This document shows, one piece after another, positions 15,953 to 23,284 of a DNA stretch of 26,815 bases. The notes beneath the pieces were generated by a model. It saw only the letters and a list, made by a program, of their open reading frames with translations, was not told where the DNA came from and ran no database searches. The DNA is from Rhodanobacteraceae bacterium (GTDB taxonomy: Bacteria; Pseudomonadota; Gammaproteobacteria; Xanthomonadales; Rhodanobacteraceae): assembly GCA_025928735.1 (NCBI GenBank), contig JAICIW010000001.1, forward strand, positions 1-26,815, in the 5' to 3' direction. The position numbers and the translations under genes were made by a program. Each line of letters opens with the position of its first letter. The stretch's first letter is position 1.

Positions 15953-17095
15953 TCAAGCCTGACCGGCCGCAAGCCGCTGCCAGCGGCCGTTCAGGGCCGG
16001 CGCCACCACGCCTTCCAGCTCCAGCAAAAGCAGCATCGAAGAGAGGGCCGCCGGAGCAAGACCGGTGCGGTTCGCCAACTCATCCAGCGAGGCCGGTCCG
16101 TCACCCAGACTGGCGAGAAGTGATGCGTAATCAGGGTCTTGCGTCCTCGCTGGTGAATCATGATCCGGTTCGGCTGCGGCGGTTTCCAGCCGCGCCCGCA
16201 ACCCGGCGCCCTGAGCCAGCGCGGCCGGCCCAAGCGCCTCGATCACCTCGGCCGCGGTCTCGACCAACCGGGCGCCGTCCCGGATCAGTCGATGGCAGCC
16301 CTTGGCCAGCGGATTGTGGATGGAACCCGGCAATGCGAACACTTCGCGGCCGGCTTCCGCTGCCAGACGTGCCGTGATCAGCGACCCCGATTGCAGTCCC
16401 GCCTCGACCACCAGCGTGCCCAGTGCCAGTCCGGCAATCAGCCGGTTGCGGCGCGGGAAATGATCCGGCCGGGCTTCGGTACCGGGCGGAAACTCGCTGA
16501 CGACGGCGCCATGCTGCTCGATCCGGGCCGCAAGCTCGCGATGCTTGCGCGGATAAACCAGATCCGGACCCGTCCCGACCACCGCCACGGTGAGCGCACC
16601 GCATTCCAGCGCGGCGGCATGCGCCGCGCCATCGATGCCATCGGCCATGCCACTGGTGATGGCCAAGCCCGCGCGGCCGAGGGTGCGGGCAAAATCCCGC
16701 GCATTGGCGAGCCCCTGCGCGCTGGCGCTGCGCGCGCCCACGATGGCAATCTGGGGCGCCAGCAGGGTTGCGGGGTCGCCCGCGACGAACAAGGCGGCGG
16801 GCGGCGAGGGCGTGGTTTCCAGTTGCGGCGAAAAGTCGTCCTCGTTGCAGCGAAGCAGGCGGTGCCCCGGCTGCGCCAGCCATGCAAGATCGGCCTCCAA
16901 ACGTGCGGCATCCGGTCGTTCGATCCATTCGATCGCGGGCTGATCCGGAGCTGCGGCATGGCGAAGCCTGCGGATGTCGCGGCAAATCGCGCGCGCCGAC
17001 CCCGCTTGCTGCAGCAACGCGCGAATGCCGGCCGCTCCCAGGCCGGGCGCGCGCAACAAGGTCAGCCATGCCAGCAGTTCGTCGAGGTCATCCAT
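15953..17095 (-). CDS. dprA: DNA-processing protein DprA (Smf)
   Basis: DprA binds incoming single-stranded DNA during natural transformation and loads RecA. The 380-residue protein has an N-terminal helical segment (LTLLRAPGLGAAGIRALLQQ), a Rossmann-like core with IAIVGARSASAQG, GLAITSGMADGIDGAAH, VVGTGPDLVYPRKH, HFPRRNRLIAGLA and SGSLITARLAAEAGREV, and a C-terminal winged-helix domain (about 315-380, LDELANRTGLAPAALSSML). The usual GLARGID motif reads GMADGID here. ATG 17095 is preferred from the family N-terminus, although its Shine-Dalgarno sequence is poor. It ends 71 bp before the preferred topA start; smg, which lies beside dprA in some relatives, has no room here. An intrinsic terminator lies only 23 bp upstream. 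Confidence 0.95.
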   Translation of the reverse strand: MDDLDELLAWLTLLRAPGLGAAGIRALLQQAGSARAICRDIRRLRHAAAPDQPAIEWIERPDAARLEADLAWLAQPGHRLLRCNEDDFSPQLETTPSPPAALFVAGDPATLLAPQIAIVGARSASAQGLANARDFARTLGRAGLAITSGMADGIDGAAHAAALECGALTVAVVGTGPDLVYPRKHRELAARIEQHGAVVSEFPPGTEARPDHFPRRNRLIAGLALGTLVVEAGLQSGSLITARLAAEAGREVFALPGSIHNPLAKGCHRLIRDGARLVETAAEVIEALGPAALAQGAGLRARLETAAAEPDHDSPARTQDPDYASLLASLGDGPASLDELANRTGLAPAALSSMLLLLELEGVVAPALNGRWQRLAAGQA

Positions 17096-17118
17096 CCAGC
17101 AAGTGTACGGTGGCCGTC

Positions 17119-17148
17119 AAACGAAAACGGCGCGGACAAGCCGCGCCG
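17119..17148 (-). terminator. Intrinsic terminator between tsaP-like gene and dprA
   Basis: CGGCGCGG (17128-17135) and CCGCGCCG (17141-17148) form a perfect 8-bp GC stem around a 5-base loop. Read on the complement it is followed by TTTTCGTTTG, a usable U-tract, so it terminates leftward transcription. It lies 146 bp after the tsaP-like stop and 23 bp before the dprA start, which leaves almost no room for a dprA promoter in between. Confidence 0.75.
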
Positions 17149-17155
17149 TCGTGTA

Positions 17156-17174
17156 GGAAATTCCCCAATTTTCC
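17156..17174 (-). other. AT-rich stem-loop preceding the terminator
   Basis: GGAAATT (17156-17162) and AATTTTCC (17167-17174) pair around loop CCCC with one bulged base. On the complement strand it lies 7 bases upstream of the terminator stem. A third small stem, GCGATC (17272-17277) with GATCGC (17284-17289), follows the tsaP-like stop. The tandem arrangement may be a structured 3' end of the tsaP-like mRNA, a dprA leader, or a small RNA; I cannot decide. Confidence 0.35.
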
Positions 17175-17293
17175 GCTCAGGGCGGCCGTTGTGGAAAGTC
17201 AGGCCATGGATGGCCGCTCTGGTGCCGACAAACTGCTCAAAGCTATACGCGCGTGCTAGTTCCATGATGCAGCGATCATGAACGATCGCAAAA

Positions 17294-18412
17294 TTATTGC
17301 GGTGCTTGCACCGTGTCGCGTACCTTCACCGGACGGATACCGTCCATCACCAGCCCGTAACTCACGTGGGTGAAGGTGCGGAACACCATCACGTGACCCA
17401 CGAACTCGGCCGGCAGCTTGACCTTCGGCCCGAAGTCGCGACGGTCGGTATGCCCCGTCACCAAGTCGGGCACGGTATCGCCCGGCTGGTAGATCGCGAA
17501 GGTAGTGCCGTTGTCGACGCCGTCGTCGCTGCCGACGTTCAGCGCGACGACATCCATCGGGCCCTGCACCGAACTGCCGTCGTAGCCATTGGACAGCGCC
17601 ATGACGTAGGCATTGGCGGGCGCAGCCTGCGGCGGGTGCGGGTAGAAGGTGTAATCGTACGGCGTGTCGTTGACCGGCATCAGGCGATCGCCGGCGCGGA
17701 TTTCCATACTGGCGTTGGTGAGCAGCAAGGTTGCCGGATCGCCGTTCTTCAGCACCTCGGCGGTTCCGATCACGCGCACCTCGGTGCCGATTTCGTTGCC
17801 GCGACCGAAGTGACCGTCGTTGCGGAAATCTTCCTGCCACGGGCCGGGCACCAGGTCGACGTTGCTGTTGACCAGATGCGCGACCTCGTCGCCCCTGCCG
17901 CCGTCGCCGAATTCACGGAACACGTGGCTGGGACGCACCACCGCGAACCGCTGGCCGACGCTCGCCGCCGGCAGGTTGCGCACGTACAGGTTCATGCCCT
18001 CGGTGGCGCGCGGCGCGTTTTCTTCCACCGCCACCACGTAGGGCGTCCGGTTGAGTTCGGCCGCGGCAAGGACCCGATAGTCCTTGAGGAAGGGCTCGAT
18101 GGCCGACAGTGGAATGGTCGGGATCGGATTGGCCTCGACGCTGGCGCGCTTGGCCACGTGCAGGCCATTCACGTCCAGGTCCAGCACATCACCCGGGTAA
18201 ATGCGATGCGGGTTGTAGACCTGCTGGTTGACGTCCCAGATTTCCGGCCACAGCCACGGCTTCTGGAGGAAGCGCGCGGAAATGCTCCACAGCGTGTCGC
18301 CCTTCTTCACCACGTAGGTGTGCGGGTGATCGGCGCGCAGTCCGGCACCGGCTGCATAGGCGGCGAACGTGATCAGCAGGCCCGCGATAAGCGCAAGCAG
18401 TTTCTTAACCAT
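17294..18412 (-). CDS. tsaP: LysM-domain protein, probable TsaP-like secretin-associated protein
   Basis: The 372-residue product starts MVKKLLALIAGLLITFAAYA, a signal peptide probably cleaved after about residue 20. One LysM domain follows (HTYVVKKGDTLWSISARFL ... PHRIYPGDVLDL, about residues 31-80), then an uncharacterised, mostly beta-rich C-terminal region. LysM domains bind peptidoglycan. Its position between dprA and the divergent def-fmt-rsmB matches P. aeruginosa PA0020, homologous to TsaP, which anchors the type IV pilus secretin PilQ to the cell wall; the assignment rests on that synteny and architecture. The frame is open upstream to 18511, but the residues it adds precede an evident signal peptide, so ATG 18412 is the start. 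The stop is followed by structured RNA and a terminator. Confidence 0.75.
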   Translation of the reverse strand: MVKKLLALIAGLLITFAAYAAGAGLRADHPHTYVVKKGDTLWSISARFLQKPWLWPEIWDVNQQVYNPHRIYPGDVLDLDVNGLHVAKRASVEANPIPTIPLSAIEPFLKDYRVLAAAELNRTPYVVAVEENAPRATEGMNLYVRNLPAASVGQRFAVVRPSHVFREFGDGGRGDEVAHLVNSNVDLVPGPWQEDFRNDGHFGRGNEIGTEVRVIGTAEVLKNGDPATLLLTNASMEIRAGDRLMPVNDTPYDYTFYPHPPQAAPANAYVMALSNGYDGSSVQGPMDVVALNVGSDDGVDNGTTFAIYQPGDTVPDLVTGHTDRRDFGPKVKLPAEFVGHVMVFRTFTHVSYGLVMDGIRPVKVRDTVQAPQ

Positions 18413-18517
18413 GACCGGCAATCCCCCGATCCCCCGCAAGTTTCGGCCGAGTGTACCCGAATGCTCGGCCGCGGCAAGCACATATTTCACATTTGGTGAT
18501 GGACTGAACACTGCGGG

Positions 18518-18546
18518 TCGACATTGGTCTCCTGCTACGCTATCCG
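18518..18546 (+). promoter_or_regulatory. Candidate sigma-70 promoter for def-fmt-rsmB
   Basis: TCGACA (18518-18523, five of six to the -35 consensus) and TATCCG (18541-18546, three of six to the -10 consensus) are separated by exactly 17 bases in the 203-bp divergent gap between the tsaP-like gene and def. A start about 7 bases downstream would give a leader of roughly 60 bases before the def ATG. On the opposite strand only a poor match (TTCAGT, 18 bases, TATGTG) was seen for the tsaP-like gene. Confidence 0.35.
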
Positions 18547-18615
18547 GGGCGTGAAAATGGCCAGCGGCGGCCCCATTTCCCCATGCCGAAACCTGATTCC
18601 CGTGCTTTTTGAGCC

Positions 18616-19119
18616 ATGGCCAAACTCGACATCCTCGAATTTCCCGACCCGCGCCTGCGACTAGTCGCGCAACCGGTCGAAACCTTCGACGCCGACCTGA
18701 AGCGGCTCGCCGACGACATGCTGGCCACCATGTACGACGCGCCCGGCATCGGTCTGGCCGCGACCCAGGTCGACGTCCAGAAGCGCCTGCTGGTGCTGGA
18801 TATTTCCGAAACGCATGACGACCCGCAGGTGTTCATCAACCCCGAAATCCTGGAAAGCCGTGGCACCGAAGTGTGCCAGGAAGGGTGTCTGTCCTTTCCG
18901 GGCGTGTACGCCGACGTCGAGCGCAGGGACTGGATTCGCGTGAAGGCGCAAGATGTCACCGGCAAGGCATTCGAATTCGAAACCGACGGGCTGCTGGCGG
19001 TGTGCATCCAGCACGAGATGGATCATCTGGTCGGCAAGGTGTTCGTCGATTACCTGTCGCCGCTGAAACGCTCGTTGCTGCTGCGCAAGCTGGAGAAGCA
19101 GCGGCGCCACGCGGGCTGA
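18616..19119 (+). CDS. def: Peptide deformylase
   Basis: Def removes the N-formyl group from new polypeptides. The 167-residue length is normal. All three family motifs are intact: GIGLAATQ (44-51), EGCLS with metal ligand Cys91 (89-93), and QHEMDHL with metal ligands His133 and His137 and catalytic Glu134. The family N-terminus MAKLDILEFPDPRLR fixes ATG 18616. It is the first gene of def-fmt-rsmB and lies 7 bp before fmt; pairing of deformylase with Met-tRNA formyltransferase is widespread. It is divergent from the tsaP-like gene. Confidence 0.98.
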   Translation: MAKLDILEFPDPRLRLVAQPVETFDADLKRLADDMLATMYDAPGIGLAATQVDVQKRLLVLDISETHDDPQVFINPEILESRGTEVCQEGCLSFPGVYADVERRDWIRVKAQDVTGKAFEFETDGLLAVCIQHEMDHLVGKVFVDYLSPLKRSLLLRKLEKQRRHAG

Positions 19120-19126
19120 GCGGCCG

Positions 19127-20068
19127 GTGCAACGGCCGAAACTGGTATTCGCCGGCACACCGGACTTCGCGGTGCCGGGATTGCGTGCGTGCATCGAAGA
19201 GGGTGATGTCGTCGCGGTCTACACCCAACCCGACCGCCCGGCTGGCCGCGGCCGCAAGCTGACGCCCAGCCCGATCAAGCAGGCGGCATTGACCACGGAC
19301 ATTCCCGTCGAGCAACCGGAATCGCTGAAGTCAGCGGAAGCTCGACAGCGTCTGCGCCACTACGCGCCCGACCTGATGGTGGTGATCGCCTACGGCTTGA
19401 TCCTGCCGCGCAGGGTGCTGGCAATTCCGCGCCTCGGCTGCTGGAACGTGCACGCCTCGCTGCTGCCGCGCTGGCGTGGCGCCGCACCCATCCAGCGCGC
19501 GATCCTGGCGGGCGATGCCGAAACCGGCGTGTGCCTGATGCAGATGGACGCGGGACTCGACACCGGCCCGGTGTTGCTGTCGGAATCGACGCCGATCGAC
19601 GCCGCCGACACCGGCGGTTCCCTGCACGACCGGCTGGCGGACATCGGTGCGCACGTACTGGCGGATGGCTTGCGGCGCGTCATCATGGGTGAGGTTCTGC
19701 GCGCAACGCCGCAGCCTGAAACCGGTGCGACCTACGCCAACAAACTCGACAAGGCCGAGGCGAAGCTGGACTTCGCGCGACCCGCAATCGAACTTGAACG
19801 CAACGTGCGCGCGTTCGACCCGTGGCCAGTGGCGGAAGCGGTGGTGGCGGGCGAGCGTGTGCGGGTTTGGCAAGCTGAAGCAAGGGACCGTGGTCCAGGG
19901 GTCGAGGATGGGACGAAACCGGGAGCGATTGTCGCGGCTTCGAAACACGGCATCGACGTCGCCTGCGGCGAGGGCGTGTTGCGCATCCTGAAGCTGCAAC
20001 GCGCCGGCGGCCGGGTAATCGACGCGGCGGATTATCTGAACGCACGCGCCGGGTTGCGCACCGCATGA
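19127..20068 (+). CDS. fmt: Methionyl-tRNA formyltransferase
   Basis: Fmt formylates initiator Met-tRNA using 10-formyl-tetrahydrofolate. The 313-residue protein begins at GTG 19127 (MQRPKLVFAGTPDFAVPGLR), 7 bp after def. The catalytic triad is present: Asn107 and His109 in CWNVHASLLPRWRGAAPIQ, and Asp145 in MDAGLDTGPV. The C-terminal OB-fold domain follows from about residue 205. Around residues 252-265 (DRGPGVEDGTK) it carries a short extra loop whose DNA contains an imperfect palindrome. The stop overlaps the rsmB start as ATGA. Confidence 0.97.
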   Translation: MQRPKLVFAGTPDFAVPGLRACIEEGDVVAVYTQPDRPAGRGRKLTPSPIKQAALTTDIPVEQPESLKSAEARQRLRHYAPDLMVVIAYGLILPRRVLAIPRLGCWNVHASLLPRWRGAAPIQRAILAGDAETGVCLMQMDAGLDTGPVLLSESTPIDAADTGGSLHDRLADIGAHVLADGLRRVIMGEVLRATPQPETGATYANKLDKAEAKLDFARPAIELERNVRAFDPWPVAEAVVAGERVRVWQAEARDRGPGVEDGTKPGAIVAASKHGIDVACGEGVLRILKLQRAGGRVIDAADYLNARAGLRTA

Positions 20069-21360
20069 CCGATACCCGTGCACTGGCGGCCCAAGTGCTG
20101 GCGGACGTCGCGCTGCGTGGTGCATCGCTGCGCGAGCACCTGCAGCCGGCACAATCGAAGCTGGTCGATGCACGCGACCGCGCATTCCTGACCGCGCTGT
20201 GCAACGAAGGCGCGCGCTGGTGGCTGCGCTTCGACAAGGCGCTGGATGGGCTGTTGCAGCAGCCGCTGCGCAAACGCGAACCCACACTGCACGCCTTGCT
20301 GGTACTGGGGCTGGTGCAACTCGAAGTCCTGCACCTGCCGCCGCACGCGGCGGTGGCGGCGACGGTGGAAGCGACGCGTGCGTTGCAGCGCGGTGGTTTC
20401 TCGAAACTCGTCAACGCGGTGCTGCGGCGCTGGCTGCGCGAGCGCGAAGGGTTGAATGCAATACTCGATCGCGAGCAGTCGACACGCTTCGCGCATCCGC
20501 GCTGGATGGTGGAGGCACTCGCGCACGATTGGCCGGACCACGTCGACGACATCCTCGCCAAAAACAACCAGCCTTCGCCGCCGATGCTGCGGGTCAATTC
20601 CCGCCGCGCGACACGTGAAGCGGCGGTGCTGGAACTCGCCGAAGCCGGCATTCTCGCCAAGTCGCACGCATGGCTGCGCGACGCCTTGCAACTCGATGGG
20701 CACGCCGACATTGCACGCCTGCCGGGTTTCGCAAAAGGACATTTCTCCGTGCAGGATGGCGCCGCGCAATGCACGGCCAATCTCATGGATCTGCATGACG
20801 GCATGCGCGTTCTGGACGCCTGTGCCGCACCGGGCGGCAAGGCGTGCCACATGCTCGAGCACGCAGATTTGGAACTATTGGCGCTCGAGCGTGACCCCGC
20901 ACGCGCGAATTCCATCCGCTCCAATCTCGAACGCCTGCATCTGGCGTGCGAACTTCGAAACGGCGATGCCGGCAATCCGGGGGCATGGTGGGACAGAAAA
21001 CCGTTCGATCGCATCCTGCTGGACGCGCCGTGCTCGGCCACCGGCGTGATTCGCCGCCATCCCGACATCAAACTGCATCGACGCGCGAGCGATATCCCGC
21101 AACTCGCGCGCGAACAGGCGCGCCTGCTGGAAGCATTGTGGCCGCTGCTGGCGCGACATGGACGACTCGTGTATGCAACGTGCTCGGTGCTGCACGAGGA
21201 AAACGAACGTGTCGTCGCCGGGTTTCTCGATGCGCACCCGGACGCGCAGCCCGAACGGTGCGATTTGCCCGTCGGGCGCGCGGCCGGCGCGGGCTGGCAG
21301 ATCCTGCCAGGCGAAGGCGGGCTCGATGGCATGTATTACGCTGTGATCGCGAAGGCATAA
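20065..21360 (+). CDS. rsmB: 16S rRNA m5C967 methyltransferase RsmB (Fmu/Sun)
   Basis: RsmB methylates cytosine 967 of 16S rRNA with S-adenosylmethionine. The 431-residue protein has an N-terminal NusB-like RNA-binding domain (about 1-140) and a C-terminal Rossmann methyltransferase domain with SAM motif DACAAPGGKACHML. Both family cysteines are present: Cys323 in LDAPCSATGVIRRHPDIK and Cys373 in YATCSVLHEENE; in E. coli the second acts as the nucleophile. The start overlaps the fmt stop (ATGA), so the genes are probably translationally coupled. In Pseudomonas this position is followed by trkA; here it is followed by glycan genes. Confidence 0.97.
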   Translation: MTDTRALAAQVLADVALRGASLREHLQPAQSKLVDARDRAFLTALCNEGARWWLRFDKALDGLLQQPLRKREPTLHALLVLGLVQLEVLHLPPHAAVAATVEATRALQRGGFSKLVNAVLRRWLREREGLNAILDREQSTRFAHPRWMVEALAHDWPDHVDDILAKNNQPSPPMLRVNSRRATREAAVLELAEAGILAKSHAWLRDALQLDGHADIARLPGFAKGHFSVQDGAAQCTANLMDLHDGMRVLDACAAPGGKACHMLEHADLELLALERDPARANSIRSNLERLHLACELRNGDAGNPGAWWDRKPFDRILLDAPCSATGVIRRHPDIKLHRRASDIPQLAREQARLLEALWPLLARHGRLVYATCSVLHEENERVVAGFLDAHPDAQPERCDLPVGRAAGAGWQILPGEGGLDGMYYAVIAKA

Positions 21361-21365
21361 TTCGT

Positions 21366-21383
21366 GCGATCGTCCCTGATCGC
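21366..21383 (+). terminator. Hairpin just after rsmB, possible weak terminator
   Basis: GCGATC (21366-21371) and GATCGC (21378-21383) pair around loop GTCCCT, starting 5 bases after the rsmB stop. There is no T-run, so intrinsic termination is doubtful. The same GCGATC/GATCGC stem with a 6-base loop follows the tsaP-like gene at 17272-17289. Confidence 0.25.
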
Positions 21384-21500
21384 CGTACCATCCCGTCCAT
21401 TTCGAAGCCGAGCTCATCGCTCTTGGGAAGATCAGAACGGACCTCCGTGGCCTGACTTTTCACGACAGCCGCTGTGAACCGATCGGTAATGGATCACACG

Positions 21501-21506
21501 TACAAT
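21501..21506 (+). promoter_or_regulatory. Candidate -10 element before the ArnT-like gene
   Basis: TACAAT (five of six to the -10 consensus) lies 17 bases before the ATG at 21524, in the 163-bp gap after rsmB. No convincing -35 hexamer is seen at 16-18 bases upstream. The rest of the gap shows no recognisable gene. Confidence 0.25.
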
Positions 21507-21523
21507 CGCGGCAACTTCGCGCC

Positions 21524-23284
21524 ATGACGACCATGCCGCCTGCCCACAACTCCCGCCGCTGGTTCGAAGACGAACGCGTGCAGCTTGTGTTGCTGTTCGT
21601 GTTCGCGCTGTTGTTGCTGGGTCTCGGCATCGGCCTGCGCGATCCATGGCCGTCGGACGAGCCGCGCTTCGCGCTGGTTGCGCGCGAAATGCTGGCCAGC
21701 GGGCAGTGGCTGTTTCCGCATCGCGGTGTGGAGCTTTATTCCGACAAGCCACCGATGTTCATGTGGCTGGAAGCCTGCGCGTACGCGATCACCGGCGGCT
21801 GGCGCGGCTGGTTCCTGCTGCCTTCGTTGCTTGCCGGACTCGGCAGCATTGCGCTGGTGTACGACTTCGTGCGTCGGCAATGGAATCATCGCGCCGGATT
21901 GCTTGCCGCCGCCGCGGTACTCGTCAGCTTCGATTTCACGTTCCAGATGCGCGGCGCCCAGATCGACGGCGTGGAAACGTTCTGGATCACGCTGGCAATG
22001 TACGGCTTGTTGCGGCACTTGCTGCTCGGTCCCGCGTGGCGCTGGTACGCGCTGGGTTTTCTTGCAGCCGGCCTCGGCGTCATCACCAAGGGCGTCGGCG
22101 TGATCGCGCTGCTGGTGTTCGTGCCATTCTGGTTCGTGCGCTGGCGCGGCTGGAATGGCGCGCTGCCGACGCAGGGCTGGAATGCGCGCTGGTGGCTCGC
22201 GCTGCTGTTCCTGGTTCCGATCCTGGGTTGGGCGTTGCCGATGCTGTGGTCGGCGCTGCACGTGCACGCGGGCGATCCGGCTTACGCGCGCTACGCGCAC
22301 GACATCCTGCTCGGCCAGACTGTGTCCCGCTACGCCGAACCCGCGCATCACATCCACCCGTGGTGGTTTTACCTGTCGGTGATCGCGTTCGAATGGCTGC
22401 CGCTGTCGCTGGCGATTCCTTGGGCGATCCCCGGCTGGTCGCGCGCGCTGCGCGCGAAAGATGCACGCACGCTGCTGCCGCTCGCTTGGGTGGTGCTGGT
22501 GGTGATCTTCTTTTCGTTGAGCGGCGGCAAGCGCGACGTATACATCCTGCCCGCGCTGCCGGTCACCGCGATCGCGCTCGCGCCACTGTTGCCCGATGTC
22601 CTCCGGCGCGCGTCGTTTCGCTGGGCGTTGTGGGCGCTGACGTTGGCCTTGGCGCTGGTGCTGTTGATCGCCGGATTGGGCATGCATACCGGCCATCTGC
22701 ACAAGCTTGTAACGTTGGCGTCCTCGGCGCTGGACGGTTCACCGCAACCGCTCACCGCCATGATTCTTGGTATCGGCAGCGCGGGCGTGCTGATCGCCCT
22801 GATCGGACGGCCGCGGCATGCGCCGTGGGGCTGGTGTGCGTTCGCATTGGTGGCATGGGGCTCCTGGGGCCTGGTTGCCTACCCATTGCTCAACGGCTAT
22901 TCGTCGTCGCGCGCGGTGATGGCGCGCACCGCCAGCCTCGTGCCTGCGGGCGATACGATCGGACTGGTGGCCTGGAAGGAACAGAATCTGCTGATGCTGG
23001 ACATGCTCGACCGCAAGACAGCCAACTTCGGTTTCAAGCTGGCTTGGCATGAACAGTTGCGACAAGCGCTCGCGTGGCAGGCCGCCGATCCTGCGCACCG
23101 CTGGATTTTCGCGTACGGCAATACACTGACGCCGTGCGTGCGCGAAGCGGATGCCATCCACGTCGGCCACGCCAATCGCCGCGAGTGGTATCTCTTCAAC
23201 CGTCGTGCTGTGGTTCCGGGCTGCATCCCACCGAAGGCCGACGATGCGGGACAATTCGGCGCGTATGAACCCGACGACGACTGA
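21524..23284 (+). CDS. ArnT-like (GT83/PMT-type) integral membrane glycosyltransferase
   Basis: The 586-residue polytopic protein starts with a short cytoplasmic tail and a helix at about 19-38. The first periplasmic loop carries DPWPSDEPRFALVAREML (Asp45-Glu46, the expected catalytic acidic site) followed by ELYSDKPPMFMWLEA. About ten further helices follow, with VITKGVGV after helix 6. This is the ArnT/PMT fold, which moves a sugar from a polyprenyl-phosphate donor to a lipid or protein acceptor on the periplasmic side. ArnT itself adds 4-amino-arabinose to lipid A, but no arn synthesis gene is present, so the sugar is unknown. I avoid the name arnT. The 3' end overlaps the next gene by 20 bp, indicating an operon. 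Confidence 0.85.
   Translation: MTTMPPAHNSRRWFEDERVQLVLLFVFALLLLGLGIGLRDPWPSDEPRFALVAREMLASGQWLFPHRGVELYSDKPPMFMWLEACAYAITGGWRGWFLLPSLLAGLGSIALVYDFVRRQWNHRAGLLAAAAVLVSFDFTFQMRGAQIDGVETFWITLAMYGLLRHLLLGPAWRWYALGFLAAGLGVITKGVGVIALLVFVPFWFVRWRGWNGALPTQGWNARWWLALLFLVPILGWALPMLWSALHVHAGDPAYARYAHDILLGQTVSRYAEPAHHIHPWWFYLSVIAFEWLPLSLAIPWAIPGWSRALRAKDARTLLPLAWVVLVVIFFSLSGGKRDVYILPALPVTAIALAPLLPDVLRRASFRWALWALTLALALVLLIAGLGMHTGHLHKLVTLASSALDGSPQPLTAMILGIGSAGVLIALIGRPRHAPWGWCAFALVAWGSWGLVAYPLLNGYSSSRAVMARTASLVPAGDTIGLVAWKEQNLLMLDMLDRKTANFGFKLAWHEQLRQALAWQAADPAHRWIFAYGNTLTPCVREADAIHVGHANRREWYLFNRRAVVPGCIPPKADDAGQFGAYEPDDD

Noticed and set aside
15919..15956. Standard sigma-70 promoter made from TTGACA and TATATA before topA
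   Set aside because: Spacing is 24 bases, well outside the usual 16-18; only the -10-like tract is kept as a weak candidate.
12951..15962. Long + strand open frames (about 490-500 codons each) opposite tsaC, topA and the dprA end
   Set aside because: They mirror the codon pattern of topA; no motif, ribosome binding site or domain was seen.
17062..17265. Small - strand ORF of 67 codons between the tsaP-like gene and dprA
   Set aside because: It runs through the intrinsic terminator and into the dprA start in another frame, and the protein has no recognisable feature.
21524..23284. True ArnT (aminoarabinose transfer to lipid A)
   Set aside because: The fold and acidic loop fit the superfamily, but no arn synthesis genes are present and the donor cannot be inferred.
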